64,000 nucleotides of DNA from Hymenobacter psychrotolerans DSM 18569 (GCF_900142395.1 NZ_FRAS01000012.1:78033-142032); one strand, 5' to 3'. Shown: positions 25,523 through 35,100, counted from the stretch's first letter. Notes: a model not told the origin generated them from the letters alone. A program made the numbers and translations.

Positions 25523-25616
25523 TTGTGCCAGGTCGTTCCCACCTGGTAATCTGATCCGGCCGCTACTCCGAATCAAAAATCGTTGCCAATGTGCCGACCT
25601 ACGCCGGCCTCCTGGC

Positions 25617-28600
25617 CTACTCGATATCCTGCGTCATCACATCGCCGGCACTGGAGGTGAGGTCGATGCCAAGTTCGTCAAATTTAAAGCCATAGCAGCT
25701 AGTCGGGTTGGTTTTCAGCACCGGCGAGCCAGCTGGCATGTCGAAGCGTAAATCCTTCTTTTCCAGGAAGGCCGGGTCGTTCTTCAAATAGTAGTCCAGC
25801 GTCGTCTTGTCCAGACCCGGTACGTTGTACTGGTTGCGGTGTTGCTGCATGTACGGCGGATGCACGTTGCCCAGGCGGATGTACAGGTTGCCTTTGTAGA
25901 AACGGTAGTCCTGGCCCTCGATAATAAGCGGCATGGGCTTGTGGCTGACCAGGCCCACGAACACGTCCCAGAAGCGGCGGCTGTCGGTGCTCTGGCTGAT
26001 CTGCTGGTGCTGGCGCAGGATGATCTGCACGGCCATATCGTAGAGAGTATCCACATCGAAGGGAAACTTGAGCAGGTTCGCCTCCAGCAAGTACAGCGTG
26101 GGAGTCAGAATGATGGCCATGTTCTGAATCATGCGGTCTTCCACGTCCACTTTATGCTTGGCCATGAGCTGGCGCAGGTTGTCGCGCACGACCTTGAAGA
26201 AGTCCTTGTACCACTTCACGATGTCGGCCCGGTGGCGTAGTACCTCCAGCGTGATGCTGGTCAGGCTCTTTTCCTGCATCTTCTTCAGCCGATCAAAGCT
26301 CTCGTAGTCCCGGTCTCCCGCCAGGAATTCCAGCAGGATAGTGCGCGTGAACAGGGCGTTGTCGATGTTGGGCATGTCCTGGCCTGATATCCACACGGCC
26401 GAGCGGGGCTTGGTCACCTTGGTCTGGTTGTCGTTGCTCTTCACGCCGGTGGTGCGGCCGAACCCGTCGTAGAAGCCCTTGAGCATGCCCACCGTCTTTT
26501 TATCGACGCTGTTCTTATACTCGTCGAGCATCACGATGCTGTTGGTGAAGTTGGCCAGCGTGCGAATCACGCCGATAACCGTGCTGGGGTTTTCCAGCGA
26601 AATAGAGTCCTGGGGCGTGCCAAAGAGGTGTTTGAAGCTGTCGGCAAAAACCGACTTGCCGGACTGGCGCTGGCCGAAGGCGTAGAGCATCGGGAAGCTG
26701 TTGTGGGCCTCAAAGATGTAGTCGCGGAACAGGCTGCTGATGTAGAAGCACATGCCAATGGCCCCGTTCAGCCCATAGACCTTATAAATGAGGTCGGCCC
26801 AGCCCTCGAATTTCACAGAGCTGTCCTTGTGGCTGAACTTCTTCTCATTGATGTAGGCGTTGTGGTCGTCGTTGATGCCGCTGAAAAACGGCAGGAAGTA
26901 GTTCAGTCCGTCGTGCTCGACGATGCCGTACTCGTCGGTCTTGGTCCACTTACTGTTGAATATGCCGTTGCTGAAGGCATAGAATTGGCCGCGCTCGTGC
27001 CAGCCCAGCGTCGTGATTTCCGTGGTCACCTTCTCTTCCCGGAACAGCTTTTTCTTCAGGCGAGTCAGGTCGGTTTCGTTGCCTTCGAACACGAAGTTGC
27101 CCACCGACTCCACGTATTTCTTGAACGCCCCCAGGCCCACAAACGCATCCGTCGGCAAATCCAGCGTAGTGGTGTAGCCATACTGGTTTTTCAACTCTAC
27201 GATCCGCTTGGGGTTGTCCTTCGATTTCACCAGGTAGAGCACCTTGATGGTAAAGCCGCACACCATTTTCGGCCCGTCCTTGGTGACCGAGTAATAGGCG
27301 TTGTCGTGCTCGTAGAAGCCGTGCTTGAAGTAGTCCTCGGGGCTCACGCCTTTCGGCAGCATGCTGCGTAGCTCATCCTCCTCGCTCACCTTCTCCTTCA
27401 GATCAGATAGCTGGATGTTGTAGTGCTTGCCGATGGCGAAGAATTTGGCTGGCGACGAGCAGATGGCATTCTGCAGCGCCTCGTCGAAGAGCGCATCAAC
27501 GTCCTGCTTGGAATAGGTCTTCTCCGGCCGGGCCAGCCGGTGCAGCAGCTCCCGGCCGTGCTCCCGGAAGATGGCCAGCGAGTTGGCCGTGTTTTCCCAG
27601 TCCTCGTCGTTTTTGCCAATCCAGATACCGCGGCGCTCAAATTCCTCAATGAAGAGGTTGGCCTTGTACCAGTAGTCCTTCATCTGCACCGACCAGTTGT
27701 CGACATCGGCGGGCAGTACCGGCAGCTCCTTGGCCTTTTTGGCTTTGGCTTCGAACTTGGGCTTGGCAGGCGCCACGATATCAGGCCGCACACCGTCGCG
27801 CAGCGCGTCGGCAATGTCGTAGCCATCGTGGCGCTCGGGAAATAGGTCAATCACTACGAAGTCCTGCTTGTAGGATTTGAGCTTGCGCAGGCTGCTGTTG
27901 TTGCGCCCGCCCTCGGTCAGCACCTGTTTGCCGTTGCGCATCTCCGGCTGGCCGTCCTTCAGCTTCGGTACGTTGCCGTCGGCATCGGCCAGCCACCAGA
28001 TCGGGCGGTTGAACAGTGCCGAAATCTTCTCGTCGGTGATGCCGTTGGCCGCGCCGCAGGCTACCCAGTCCAGGTGTGGGTAGAAGAATGAGGCCAGTAC
28101 CGCCGATTTCTCCGATTCCACCACGCATATGGGCCGTTCGGGGTTGTCGTGGCGCAGCAGGTGCTCTCCGAACAGACAGAAGGCGTAGCGGGCCGATTTC
28201 TTCTTTTCCTCGTCGGTGCTGGCGAAGCTGTAGGGCTGGGTGAGCTTGTCGCGCCGGCCGTCCTCGGTGTACTTGAACCACTTGGCATTCACCAGCTGCT
28301 TCTCGCCGTTCAGGTGCAGGAACACCGTGCGGTCCCGATCCGTGGCGACGGCCCACTTTTCCAGGTGCTCAGCCGGGATGGTGAGCGTGCGGGCGTACTT
28401 GTGCAGGTTGCTGCTGTGGTCCTTGGTTTTAGCCAGCAGCGTCGCAGCCACGTCGGCGGCGGGCTTCAGGGTTTCGGCCTCGGGCGCATCGGCGGCGGTG
28501 CCGGTAGCGGTGAACAGTTCGCCCGAGGGGCGGTGGTCATAGCCGCATTTGGCCTGCCGGTCACAGATGCCATATTGTTCGTCGAGACGGTTGCCGTCCT

Positions 28601-28694
28601 GGTCCTGGAAGAAGCGGAACACCTTCTTCTGGCTGCAGTTGGGGCACGTGCCTTTCGGCTTGGGGTGCTTTTCGAGAGAGTAGCGGGCTGACAT
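25617..28694 (-). CDS. Zinc-finger/TOPRIM primase fused to a helicase
   Basis: The 1025-residue protein begins with a zinc finger (Cys17, Cys20, Cys44, Cys50: CPNC...YGICDRQAKC). A TOPRIM-like part follows with ICVVESEKSAVLAS and WWLADADGN, in the style of DUF6371 primases. A long linker leads to a C-terminal ATPase with Walker A GQRQSGKS (about residue 675) and Walker B MLDEY (about 720), similar to D5-type phage helicases. It would prime and unwind phage DNA. The adjacent iteron field is the natural candidate for its origin. It is the largest early gene and is read from the regulatory switch at 29.7 kb. Confidence 0.85.
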   Translation of the reverse strand: MSARYSLEKHPKPKGTCPNCSQKKVFRFFQDQDGNRLDEQYGICDRQAKCGYDHRPSGELFTATGTAADAPEAETLKPAADVAATLLAKTKDHSSNLHKYARTLTIPAEHLEKWAVATDRDRTVFLHLNGEKQLVNAKWFKYTEDGRRDKLTQPYSFASTDEEKKKSARYAFCLFGEHLLRHDNPERPICVVESEKSAVLASFFYPHLDWVACGAANGITDEKISALFNRPIWWLADADGNVPKLKDGQPEMRNGKQVLTEGGRNNSSLRKLKSYKQDFVVIDLFPERHDGYDIADALRDGVRPDIVAPAKPKFEAKAKKAKELPVLPADVDNWSVQMKDYWYKANLFIEEFERRGIWIGKNDEDWENTANSLAIFREHGRELLHRLARPEKTYSKQDVDALFDEALQNAICSSPAKFFAIGKHYNIQLSDLKEKVSEEDELRSMLPKGVSPEDYFKHGFYEHDNAYYSVTKDGPKMVCGFTIKVLYLVKSKDNPKRIVELKNQYGYTTTLDLPTDAFVGLGAFKKYVESVGNFVFEGNETDLTRLKKKLFREEKVTTEITTLGWHERGQFYAFSNGIFNSKWTKTDEYGIVEHDGLNYFLPFFSGINDDHNAYINEKKFSHKDSSVKFEGWADLIYKVYGLNGAIGMCFYISSLFRDYIFEAHNSFPMLYAFGQRQSGKSVFADSFKHLFGTPQDSISLENPSTVIGVIRTLANFTNSIVMLDEYKNSVDKKTVGMLKGFYDGFGRTTGVKSNDNQTKVTKPRSAVWISGQDMPNIDNALFTRTILLEFLAGDRDYESFDRLKKMQEKSLTSITLEVLRHRADIVKWYKDFFKVVRDNLRQLMAKHKVDVEDRMIQNMAIILTPTLYLLEANLLKFPFDVDTLYDMAVQIILRQHQQISQSTDSRRFWDVFVGLVSHKPMPLIIEGQDYRFYKGNLYIRLGNVHPPYMQQHRNQYNVPGLDKTTLDYYLKNDPAFLEKKDLRFDMPAGSPVLKTNPTSCYGFKFDELGIDLTSSAGDVMTQDIE

Positions 28695-28724
28695 GGGAAC
28701 GATAGTCAGAGGATAAGGAAAAGT

Positions 28725-29171
28725 CTAGCGGTGCGCAGCAGTAGCGGTGCTGCGCAGCGAATGAGGAAATACCAGTTCCAGCCGGGGGTGCCCAGGCGGA
28801 ACGGCTGGATGGTTCTGCCGACGGCGTCTCAGGTTGTCGGCCCGATCGAAGGAAAGGTGGCAGTGCTGGCATAGTAGCATCAGCCGCTCATCCCGCACCT
28901 GCCAGTTATGCTCATCATGATCGAGATGGGCCACCGTCAGAATGATCTTGAGCGCCTTCGGCCCCAGTTGCAGGCCGTCCTGAGAAAAGAGTTGGCCGGC
29001 TGTGGCCAGAACCGGTGGGTCTCCCGGATGAAATTGACCTGAAACGTCGCGCCAGCCATACGCCCAGGCCGGCACGTGGCACTGTTCACAGCGCCCGCCA
29101 GCTCGTAATCGGATGCGGGGAACAATCTCCGTTTTCCAGTTCGGGGGATACAGGGCATAATCAATGGGCAT
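28725..29171 (-). CDS. HNH endonuclease-like protein
   Basis: This 148-residue protein has a CxxC pair (GRCEQCHVPAW) near the N-terminus. It also has an HNH-type core: LTVAHLDHDEHNWQVRDE followed by LMLLCQHCHLSFDRADN, where the His-Asp-His, the Asn and the second CxxCH can form the metal site. It lies between the primase and early small genes. Candidate roles are replication or packaging nicking, or a homing function. No intron or intein signs are seen around it. Confidence 0.8.
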   Translation of the reverse strand: MPIDYALYPPNWKTEIVPRIRLRAGGRCEQCHVPAWAYGWRDVSGQFHPGDPPVLATAGQLFSQDGLQLGPKALKIILTVAHLDHDEHNWQVRDERLMLLCQHCHLSFDRADNLRRRRQNHPAVPPGHPRLELVFPHSLRSTATAAHR

Positions 29172-29183
29172 GGGGCAGGCCGC

Positions 29184-29465
29184 TCATGCGTTCGGAGTAT
29201 CCGCTGCCCAGCCGGCTGGCAGCGAAGGGGCCGGGAATGCCGCCTCCAGGGCATTTTCAATCAGGGCCAGATCCGCCCTGGCCTCCTCGTACTGGCACTG
29301 CCAAGCATCCGCATGGCCCTGCTCATAGTAGAGTAGCTTGGCCCGGTTGAGATGAGCGCACCGCTGCTTGAGCGAGCGATGCGCCCACGCCAGGGAATGG
29401 AGCTGAATCTCCGGGGCGCACTGCGCCAGTTCCTGCAGGGCATTCAGAATCATGTTTGTCGGCAT
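29184..29465 (-). CDS. Small early phage protein
   Basis: This 93-residue helical protein (MPTNMILNALQELAQ) starts 2 bases from the stop of the upstream HTH gene and ends 12 bases before the HNH gene, so it is in the early operon. It is rich in Ala, Leu and Glu, with a Pro-rich end. No known domain. Its role is unknown. Confidence 0.6.
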   Translation of the reverse strand: MPTNMILNALQELAQCAPEIQLHSLAWAHRSLKQRCAHLNRAKLLYYEQGHADAWQCQYEEARADLALIENALEAAFPAPSLPAGWAADTPNA

Positions 29466-29467
29466 GG

Positions 29468-29743
29468 CTATAGCAGCTTTTTGAGGGAAGCCGCCGCCTG
29501 TTCGGCCCGTTGGTCAGCTGCCTGCTTATTGGCCTCCGCCAGCTGCACGATATCCAGCATGACCTTATTCTTTAGGTCGAAGGCCTGGATAATCCGGTAG
29601 TAGGTGGCCCGGCCAATATGATGCCTGGCGCATATTTTTTCCTGGTCCGCGACGGTCAGGTTTTTCCGCAGAGCTTCAATCTGTTGCTCTCGGGTGAGGG
29701 GTTCCATGCCGGGGTCGGGATGAACACTTTTTGTAAGTACCAT
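29468..29743 (-). CDS. HTH early regulator-like protein
   Basis: The start at 29743 (MVLTKSVHPDP) gives 91 residues and leaves the TGTGAGAC boxes (29763-29802) in the promoter; a longer frame from 29824 would run through them. An HTH-like segment reads TVADQEKICARHHIGRATYYRIIQAF. A charged helical tail ends in EQAAASLKKLL. It is the first gene of the early operon and lies opposite the repressor-like gene, the position of Cro-type regulators. Function is inferred from motif and layout. Confidence 0.65.
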   Translation of the reverse strand: MVLTKSVHPDPGMEPLTREQQIEALRKNLTVADQEKICARHHIGRATYYRIIQAFDLKNKVMLDIVQLAEANKQAADQRAEQAAASLKKLL

Positions 29744-29762
29744 AATTTCTTGGCTTAGTCCT

Positions 29763-29893
29763 TGCGAGACTGGTGTGAGACTATTTGATACGTATTTGAG
29801 ACAAATATGTACCACAAAAGCCAATTAATCCCAAGAAAACGTAAAAATTATGGCAGATGATTACCGGTAAGGCCTTTCCAATTTTGTCTCACA
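29763..29893. promoter_or_regulatory. Divergent regulatory switch with TGTGAGAC boxes
   Basis: Between the divergent HTH genes, GAGAC cores occur at 29766, 29777 and 29798, spaced by 11 and 21 bases (one and two helical turns), within TGCGAGAC, TGTGAGAC and TTTGAGAC. A reverse copy, GTCTCACA, lies near 29886. The arrangement resembles the operator of a lysis-lysogeny switch; the same box recurs at 5973-6031. Confidence 0.6.
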
Positions 29894-29913
29894 CTGAGAT
29901 CAAACCGCCCCGC

Positions 29914-30297
29914 ATGGCCAAAAGTGGAGAAAAGGCTTCCCAGACCAAGGACTCGAAGCATCGGGGAGAAATCGTTGCGAAAGCCGTTCATCAGAGTGGA
30001 GTCAAGCTCACCAAACTGCATACAGCCCTGGGGATCAGCCGCCCTACCCTGTATCGCCGTTTTGAGGACAGGCACCTGGACTTCGAGTTCATCCGTGAAG
30101 TCGGCAAGGCTATCTTTTACGACTTTGGTGAAGAGTTTCCCGAGTTGCGGCTGCACCGTCCCCTAGTAGCAGAGCCGCTGGTCCCCTACCAGTTAGACAG
30201 TCTTGAAGGATGCAAAGACCAGTTGCTGTACGTGTATGGACTCTATACCGAGGCGCTGCAGAAGTACAACGCACTGCTTCAATCGACTCAGAAATGA
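29914..30297 (+). CDS. HTH transcriptional regulator, probable prophage repressor
   Basis: The start at 29914 (MAKSGEKASQ) is preferred to 29857 because the latter would read through the GTCTCAC box. The 127-residue product contains an HTH: VKLTKLHTALGISRPTLYRR followed by FEDRHLDFEFIREVGKAIFY. The divergent orientation to the early operon and the position at the prophage end match a maintenance regulator. No peptidase domain of the LexA/CI kind is present, so control of induction is unclear. Confidence 0.7.
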   Translation: MAKSGEKASQTKDSKHRGEIVAKAVHQSGVKLTKLHTALGISRPTLYRRFEDRHLDFEFIREVGKAIFYDFGEEFPELRLHRPLVAEPLVPYQLDSLEGCKDQLLYVYGLYTEALQKYNALLQSTQK

Positions 30298-30548
30298 CCG
30301 CCACTATCACTGAGGCTTTTTGCGAAGCAGTAAAGCGGGAGGAGATTCTCCTTCTCTCCAACGATGCCCAGCAGCTCGATGCGGTGTTTGTGCCGGGCCA
30401 GCCTGTACCACCCTTCACGGCCTATGTCTGGAATGCGTCCGCCGATGAGTGGTTCGTGCGTTTCGGCACGGCTCTCGACGAGCCGACGATGGGCGAGTTA
30501 GTGGCCCTGCAAACCGTCCCTCCCTCCGATTGGGAGCCCAATGTTTAA
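30294..30548 (+). CDS. Small protein coupled to the repressor-like gene
   Basis: The ATG at 30294 overlaps the regulator stop as ATGA; the product is 84 residues (MTATITEAFCEAVKREE). It is acidic with aromatic C-terminal residues (PPSDWEPNV). No known domain. Translational coupling suggests a partner or modulator of the regulator. A terminator follows, marking the prophage-chromosome boundary region. Confidence 0.6.
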   Translation: MTATITEAFCEAVKREEILLLSNDAQQLDAVFVPGQPVPPFTAYVWNASADEWFVRFGTALDEPTMGELVALQTVPPSDWEPNV

Positions 30549-30614
30549 CACCTGTTTAACACGGGCCTTGTAACTAACTGATTTCAAGAACATTCATGTA
30601 CCTCCGTCTCTGGT

Positions 30615-30660
30615 ACACAAAAAAGGCCCCTTCTCAGTTGAGAAGGAGCCTTTTTTGTGT
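30615..30660. terminator. Strong bidirectional terminator at the prophage right boundary
   Basis: A long stem reads ACACAAAAAAGGC...GCCTTTTTTGTGT around an inner CTTCTC/GAGAAG pair and AGTT loop. It ends the regulator operon on the plus strand and the exosortase operon on the minus strand. Confidence 0.85.
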
Positions 30661-30669
30661 AGTACAGCT

Positions 30670-31143
30670 TTAGCGACCAGTGGCTGGCGCGTACCAGCGC
30701 AGTAGTACTACCAACCCGATTACGGGCAGCGGCGATACGATAAAATCGATGAGGCGGCGGCCAAGCTGGTAGATCCAGGGAACGTCGCCGGCCAGGCGGC
30801 CGACAACCAGCAATACGGCACAGCACCCAAACACAGCCCCGTACAGCAGCAGTATCAGCCGCATGTGCCGGGCCGGCAGTAGCAGGCGCAGCAGCAGCAG
30901 GCACACGCCGGTGTAGAGAAGCGCGTACGTGAGGACAGCAGGCAGGCTACGTTTCGTGACTTCGCCGCTCACGCTTTGCTGAACAGCCGCCAGCTGATCA
31001 GTAAACCCTAGCATCGTTAGCACCTTCTGCCAGGCCTCGGTCAGTTCTGCAAACACTGCTTCATCATAAACTCCTGCCCAAAACAGAACCGCAACCAATA
31101 CCAGAACCGCTATAGCGCGACTTGCATAGGTTCGGCGGGGCAT
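30670..31143 (-). CDS. XrtX-associated membrane protein
   Basis: From the ATG at 31143 (MPRRTYASRA) the product has 157 residues; an upstream start at 31176 is possible. Four hydrophobic segments are visible at about residues 8-27, 66-86, 95-113 and 128-147. Its position directly behind the exosortase gene matches the small multi-pass proteins that accompany exosortase X in Cytophagales. It probably assists sorting or anchoring of the exosortase substrate in the inner membrane. Identification rests on context and membrane topology. Confidence 0.7.
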   Translation of the reverse strand: MPRRTYASRAIAVLVLVAVLFWAGVYDEAVFAELTEAWQKVLTMLGFTDQLAAVQQSVSGEVTKRSLPAVLTYALLYTGVCLLLLRLLLPARHMRLILLLYGAVFGCCAVLLVVGRLAGDVPWIYQLGRRLIDFIVSPLPVIGLVVLLRWYAPATGR

Positions 31144-31186
31144 GGTGCGAACGGGCGGCGTACTACTACCTAGCATAGCGCAACAA

Positions 31187-31729
31187 CTAACCCAGTACTG
31201 GCGCAGTGGAAACAGAGAGGCGTCTGGCCCAGAGCATCCAGAGCAGGAAAATGCAGCCGTATACTACAAAGGTGAACGTGTAGTGGTGGTTGAAATCGAC
31301 GGACTGGTGCGCGTAGAAATGGTTGAGCGCCAACGCCCCTACCCGCACCACGTTCAGCGCATAAATGGCCAGAATACCCGCCGGAATAAACCACAGCTTA
31401 CGCTGCACCGGCCCCGGGTAGGCCAGCACGAAGCCCGCAAACAGCACGTACAGCACCAATCCGTTGCACGGGTTTCCGACAAACACCGCCATTTTTTGCT
31501 CCATCATCAGCAGTTGCGGATTGTCGGCGGCGAGACTGGCGGGGAAGCCCAGCAGTTGCAGCGCGGCAGTAGACACCTTGGCAATATTGATGGAGAGGAA
31601 GGTATCGAGCCGGTTGTCCTGGCGGAGCCATTGCTCGTAACCGAAGAACCAGACCAGATACAAACCGACGGCCAGGAGCAGAAACCGCCGGAGCGGACGA
31701 GCGGACGAGGGAGAAGCAGCAACAGACAT
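31187..31729 (-). CDS. xrtX: Exosortase X
   Basis: The start at 31729 (MSVAASPSSARPLRR) gives 180 residues. The exosortase/archaeosortase signature is complete: catalytic Cys in VGNPCNGLVLYVLFAGF, Arg in LNVVRVGALALNHF and His in VDFNHHYTFTFVVY, on membrane helices. It would cleave the C-terminal sorting signal of its substrates during surface export. The PID-CTERM protein encoded just upstream (31841-32050) is the obvious substrate. It may also be transcribed separately because a terminator lies between the two. Confidence 0.9.
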   Translation of the reverse strand: MSVAASPSSARPLRRFLLLAVGLYLVWFFGYEQWLRQDNRLDTFLSINIAKVSTAALQLLGFPASLAADNPQLLMMEQKMAVFVGNPCNGLVLYVLFAGFVLAYPGPVQRKLWFIPAGILAIYALNVVRVGALALNHFYAHQSVDFNHHYTFTFVVYGCIFLLWMLWARRLSVSTAPVLG

Positions 31730-31781
31730 AAAGCGAAAAATAGAGGTTTCTGGCGCAAATCGGCCGGCGCTCAACTTCAAA

Positions 31782-31809
31782 CGGCCCCGCCAAAGAAAAG
31801 GCGGGGCCG
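31782..31809 (-). terminator. Hairpin between PID-CTERM and exosortase genes
   Basis: The perfect 10-base stem CGGCCCCGCC / GGCGGGGCCG with an 8-base loop is followed on the minus strand by TTTGAAG. The T run is short, so termination may be partial. Confidence 0.6.
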
Positions 31810-31840
31810 CTTACAGTACGAGGTTTGAAGTAGGCCGGAC

Positions 31841-32050
31841 TTAACGGCGGCGCTTGTCACGGAGCTTTTTCAGGCCCAGCCCTACCCCGGCGGCAACCAG
31901 CAACGAAACCCCACCATCAATAGGCACAGCGGTGGGCTGCTGAGGATCGGGGTTGGGGCCACCCGAACCGGGCCCCTGAGCCACCGCCAGACTGGTTGCC
32001 AGGAGCACCAGAGTAGCGGCGAAAAGGTGACGTACAAGAGAAGTCTTCAT
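31841..32050 (-). CDS. PID-CTERM sorting-signal protein, exosortase substrate
   Basis: The start at 32050 (MKTSLVRHLF) gives 69 residues; the open frame continues upstream into the terminator of the next gene. It has a signal peptide (LFAATLVLLATSLAVA), a very short Gly/Pro/Asn-rich mature part (QGPGSGGPNPDPQQPTA), then the sorting signal VPIDGG, a hydrophobic helix (VSLLVAAGVGLGL) and a basic tail (KKLRDKRRR). Such a tripartite C-terminus next to exosortase X marks it as a dedicated substrate. The mature part is only about 20 residues, so it may be a minimal surface peptide. Confidence 0.8.
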   Translation of the reverse strand: MKTSLVRHLFAATLVLLATSLAVAQGPGSGGPNPDPQQPTAVPIDGGVSLLVAAGVGLGLKKLRDKRRR

Positions 32051-32088
32051 AGACGAAAAAACAGATGGAAAGACAAAGAAAAGACCGG

Positions 32089-32115
32089 CACCGACAGCAG
32101 CGCCGGTCTTTTTCA
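32089..32115 (-). terminator. Intrinsic terminator after the T9SS repeat protein
   Basis: The stem AAGACCGGC / GCCGGTCTT with flanking A and T runs lies 15 bases past the stop at 32129 and before the PID-CTERM gene. Confidence 0.8.
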
Positions 32116-32128
32116 CTATATGTGGCGC

Positions 32129-35100
32129 TTACTCCACGGTTACGCGCTTGGTAACCGGGCCGCTGGCCGTTTCCAGCCGCAGAATGTAAACACCCTGGGC
32201 CAGGTGCTGCACCTCAAACTGGGCCTGCACGCCAGTGGCGGTAACCGGCAGCGTCCGCTCGGTCATTACCTGACCAAGGCTGTTGAGCAGCGTCGCCTTC
32301 ACCGATTTGCCTGCTACCAGCGCCGGTATGGTCAGCTGGAAGCTGTGGTGCGCGGGGTTCGGGAATACGGCTACCTGGGCTGCCAGCAGGCCATTGTTGG
32401 TGCTCAGGGCCGTAGTGCCGCGGAATACCAGCGAGAAGCGCGTGCCGGACGTGGCAGCTCCCAGCGTGAACGTGTAGCTGGGCTGCTGGCTCAGGCTGTT
32501 CAGCGTGCCGGTCTGGGCATCGCGCAGCAGCACCTCGGCACCAGCGCCAAAGTTGAGGAGCTGAGCAGCTTGGAAGGTGTAGGTACCAGCCTGGGGCACC
32601 TGCAGCTTCAGCGGCACCACTACTTCAGCGCCCGTGAGCGGCGCCAGGCCGTTGATGCTCATTTCCTCGGAACCGGCTACGGTAGAGAGGTTGGCAGACG
32701 TGTTGCGCAGCTTGTAGGCATCGTAGCGGTCATCAATGCTGGCCGTAGCGCCCTGCTCGAAATACACGTAGGTATCATCCAGCGAGGTGCCGGCGGTGGT
32801 GCGCACGGCCAGCTGGAGCAGCGGCCGGGTTTCAGGCCCCCGGTTGAAGCTTACCTGCTGCCCGAAGGACGTCACGCGGTTGGCGTTGGTCAGGGTCAGC
32901 GTAGGCGTAGCGCCGGCGGTGCTGGTCCGCACGAAGAAGCCCTGCGACGAGGCCACCAGCGGGTTGCCGCCGATGCCGTTCTGGTAGCTGCGGTAGCTGG
33001 TACCGTACTGGCTGGGGCTCTGGTGCACATAGATAGCACCGTTCAGGCCGGCCGGAACACTCACCGTGCTCCAGTCGAGCGGCGACGGATAGGGGTTGCC
33101 TACCAGATGCCAGCCGGCATCGGCCTGCGGACCACGGGCCAACGGACCCGTGCTGATGCTGCCGTTGTTGAGGTTGCCCACAAAATCGACCAGTGCCGAA
33201 GCTGCAATGTTCACGGTGTAGCCACGGCCCACAGCCATAGGCTCACCGGTAGAGTTCGGCGACACCCAGCCTTTGTCGAAGTTCGACAGGCCAGCGCCCT
33301 GGTTGGTGGCCACGCGAGCCTGCTCGTAGCCGAACACCGTGGGGAACGGCGTAACGGCCAAAGGCGTGAGGCTGGTGTTGTAGGTGGCGTTTGCTACCGG
33401 CGAGAAGCCGGCTGTCGTCAGGTCAGCAACGGTAGTGCTTTGCACCGGCGACGAGTAGTGGCGGTACCCCAGGCCGCTGTTCAGGCTTGGGTCGATGTAG
33501 CGTTGCACAGTGGCCGTGCCATTGACTACGCCACCTGTGTTGTCGACCAGTGCAGTGCCGGCGGCGCTGGAAAGCAGCGTCAGGCCGTTGCTGTTCAGCG
33601 TGAGGTTGCCGCTGGTGAGGCGCACTACTTCAGCCACGCTCAGCGGCTGGCTCAGGCTCAGGCCGCTAGCATTGTTCACCGTGAGGTTGCGGACACGAGC
33701 GGGCAGGCCGGGGCCGGAGCTTTGCGGCACCGTACCGTTGTACACATAGTTGGCATCATTGCTGAACGTGCGGGAGCCCGTCACCTGCACAGCGCCTGTG
33801 CCACCCGTGGCCGCAATACCGGCCGCGTCGCAGATGCGCAGTTCAGCCCCGGCCTGCAGCACGAAGCTACCCGGCCCATTGATGGGCTGGCAGTTTTGGG
33901 CCAGCGCACCGCCGGTCTGTACCGTAAGGGTGCCGTTCACTGTCAAGACACCGGTGAGAGTGGCAATGCCCGTGCCTGTGATGGTCACGTTGTTATAGGT
34001 ACCCTGCACGTTCTGGGCGCTGCTCACCGTCAGATCCTGCGGGGCGGCAGCCAGCGTCGTGAAGGAAGTCGTAGCGGCCGAAGACGTCAGGCCGCCGGCG
34101 CAGTTGCTTACCACGACTACGCTATAGAGCGTGCCGGGCGTCAGACCCGTCAGGGCCACCGGCGAAGTCGTCGGGTTGGGGCTGATAGTCTGCGGCGGAA
34201 CGCCCTGCGTGGTATACGTTACGGTGTAGCTGGAAGCCGACGCCGAGGTGTTGAACGCCAGGTTTGCCGAAGTGCTGGTAATAGCGTTGACGTTCAGGTT
34301 GGTCGGCGCATTGCAGACCGGAGCCGCAGGCGTAGTCACACAGATGGTGAAGTCGCCGGAGCCAGCCCCTGTGGAGTATTCAAATACCCGCACGTAGTAT
34401 GTAGCACCGACGGTTAAACTGTTGGCGGTAATGGTTTCCGTGCCGCCGTCGCCGCTGTTGTCCTGGCAGGAACCAATGTTGACGCCAGGGCAGGCGCCGG
34501 AGCGTAGGTTCACTACCGCATCGAAGCTGGAGCTGCCCACTACTCTAATCGTGTGGCTGGTGTTCGTCGCCACGAAGGAGTACCACACATCATCATCGGC
34601 CGTGCCCACACAGGTACCCGCTGCCGTAGAGGCTGTGCCACCCGTTGTCGTGCCGCTGACAGCAGAACAAGCGGCCCCTGCCGCGCCCGGAGTCAGGGCA
34701 ATGGCATCAGCGCACTCGTCATTAACAGGCGGCAGAGCCAGCGTGGTGAACGTGATGGCCGGCGCAGAAGTAGCCGTCTGGCCGTCGGCGCAGGTACCCG
34801 TCACGGTCACGCTATACTGCGTGCTTGGCGTCAGGCCCGTCAGCGCAATCGGCGAAGCCGCGCCCGTGGCCGTGATGGGGCTGCCTGTGGTAGGCGTAGC
34901 CGTCACGGTGTAGCTGGTGTTGCCGTTACCGGCCGTGAATGTCACGTTAGCCGAAGTGGTGCTGATGGTATTGGTGGCTACCACCGAAGGGGCCGCGCAG
35001 GCCGCCGGTTCTGTGATGCAGATGGTAAAACCGCCGTTAGCCGTGGTGGTAGGAGCCGTGGACGAGTAGCTGTAGACCCGCACCAGATAGGTTTGCCCCA

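Larger units (their letters stand above)
24820..25616. other. Non-coding region between primase and tail operon (origin candidate)
   Basis: About 800 bases without a gene. From right to left they contain the primase terminator (25501-25522), a GCCCGCCC-rich tract (25409-25440), the ACCTACA iteron field (25081-25353), an isolated TTGTCTCAC box (25316-25324) and an AT-rich stretch (24840-24990). Confidence 0.7.

Noticed and set aside
32027..34417. 796-residue plus-strand open frame
   Set aside because: It lies antisense to the T9SS protein, has no start context and shows shadow composition (Arg/Ala/Gly-rich). High GC makes long antisense frames common.
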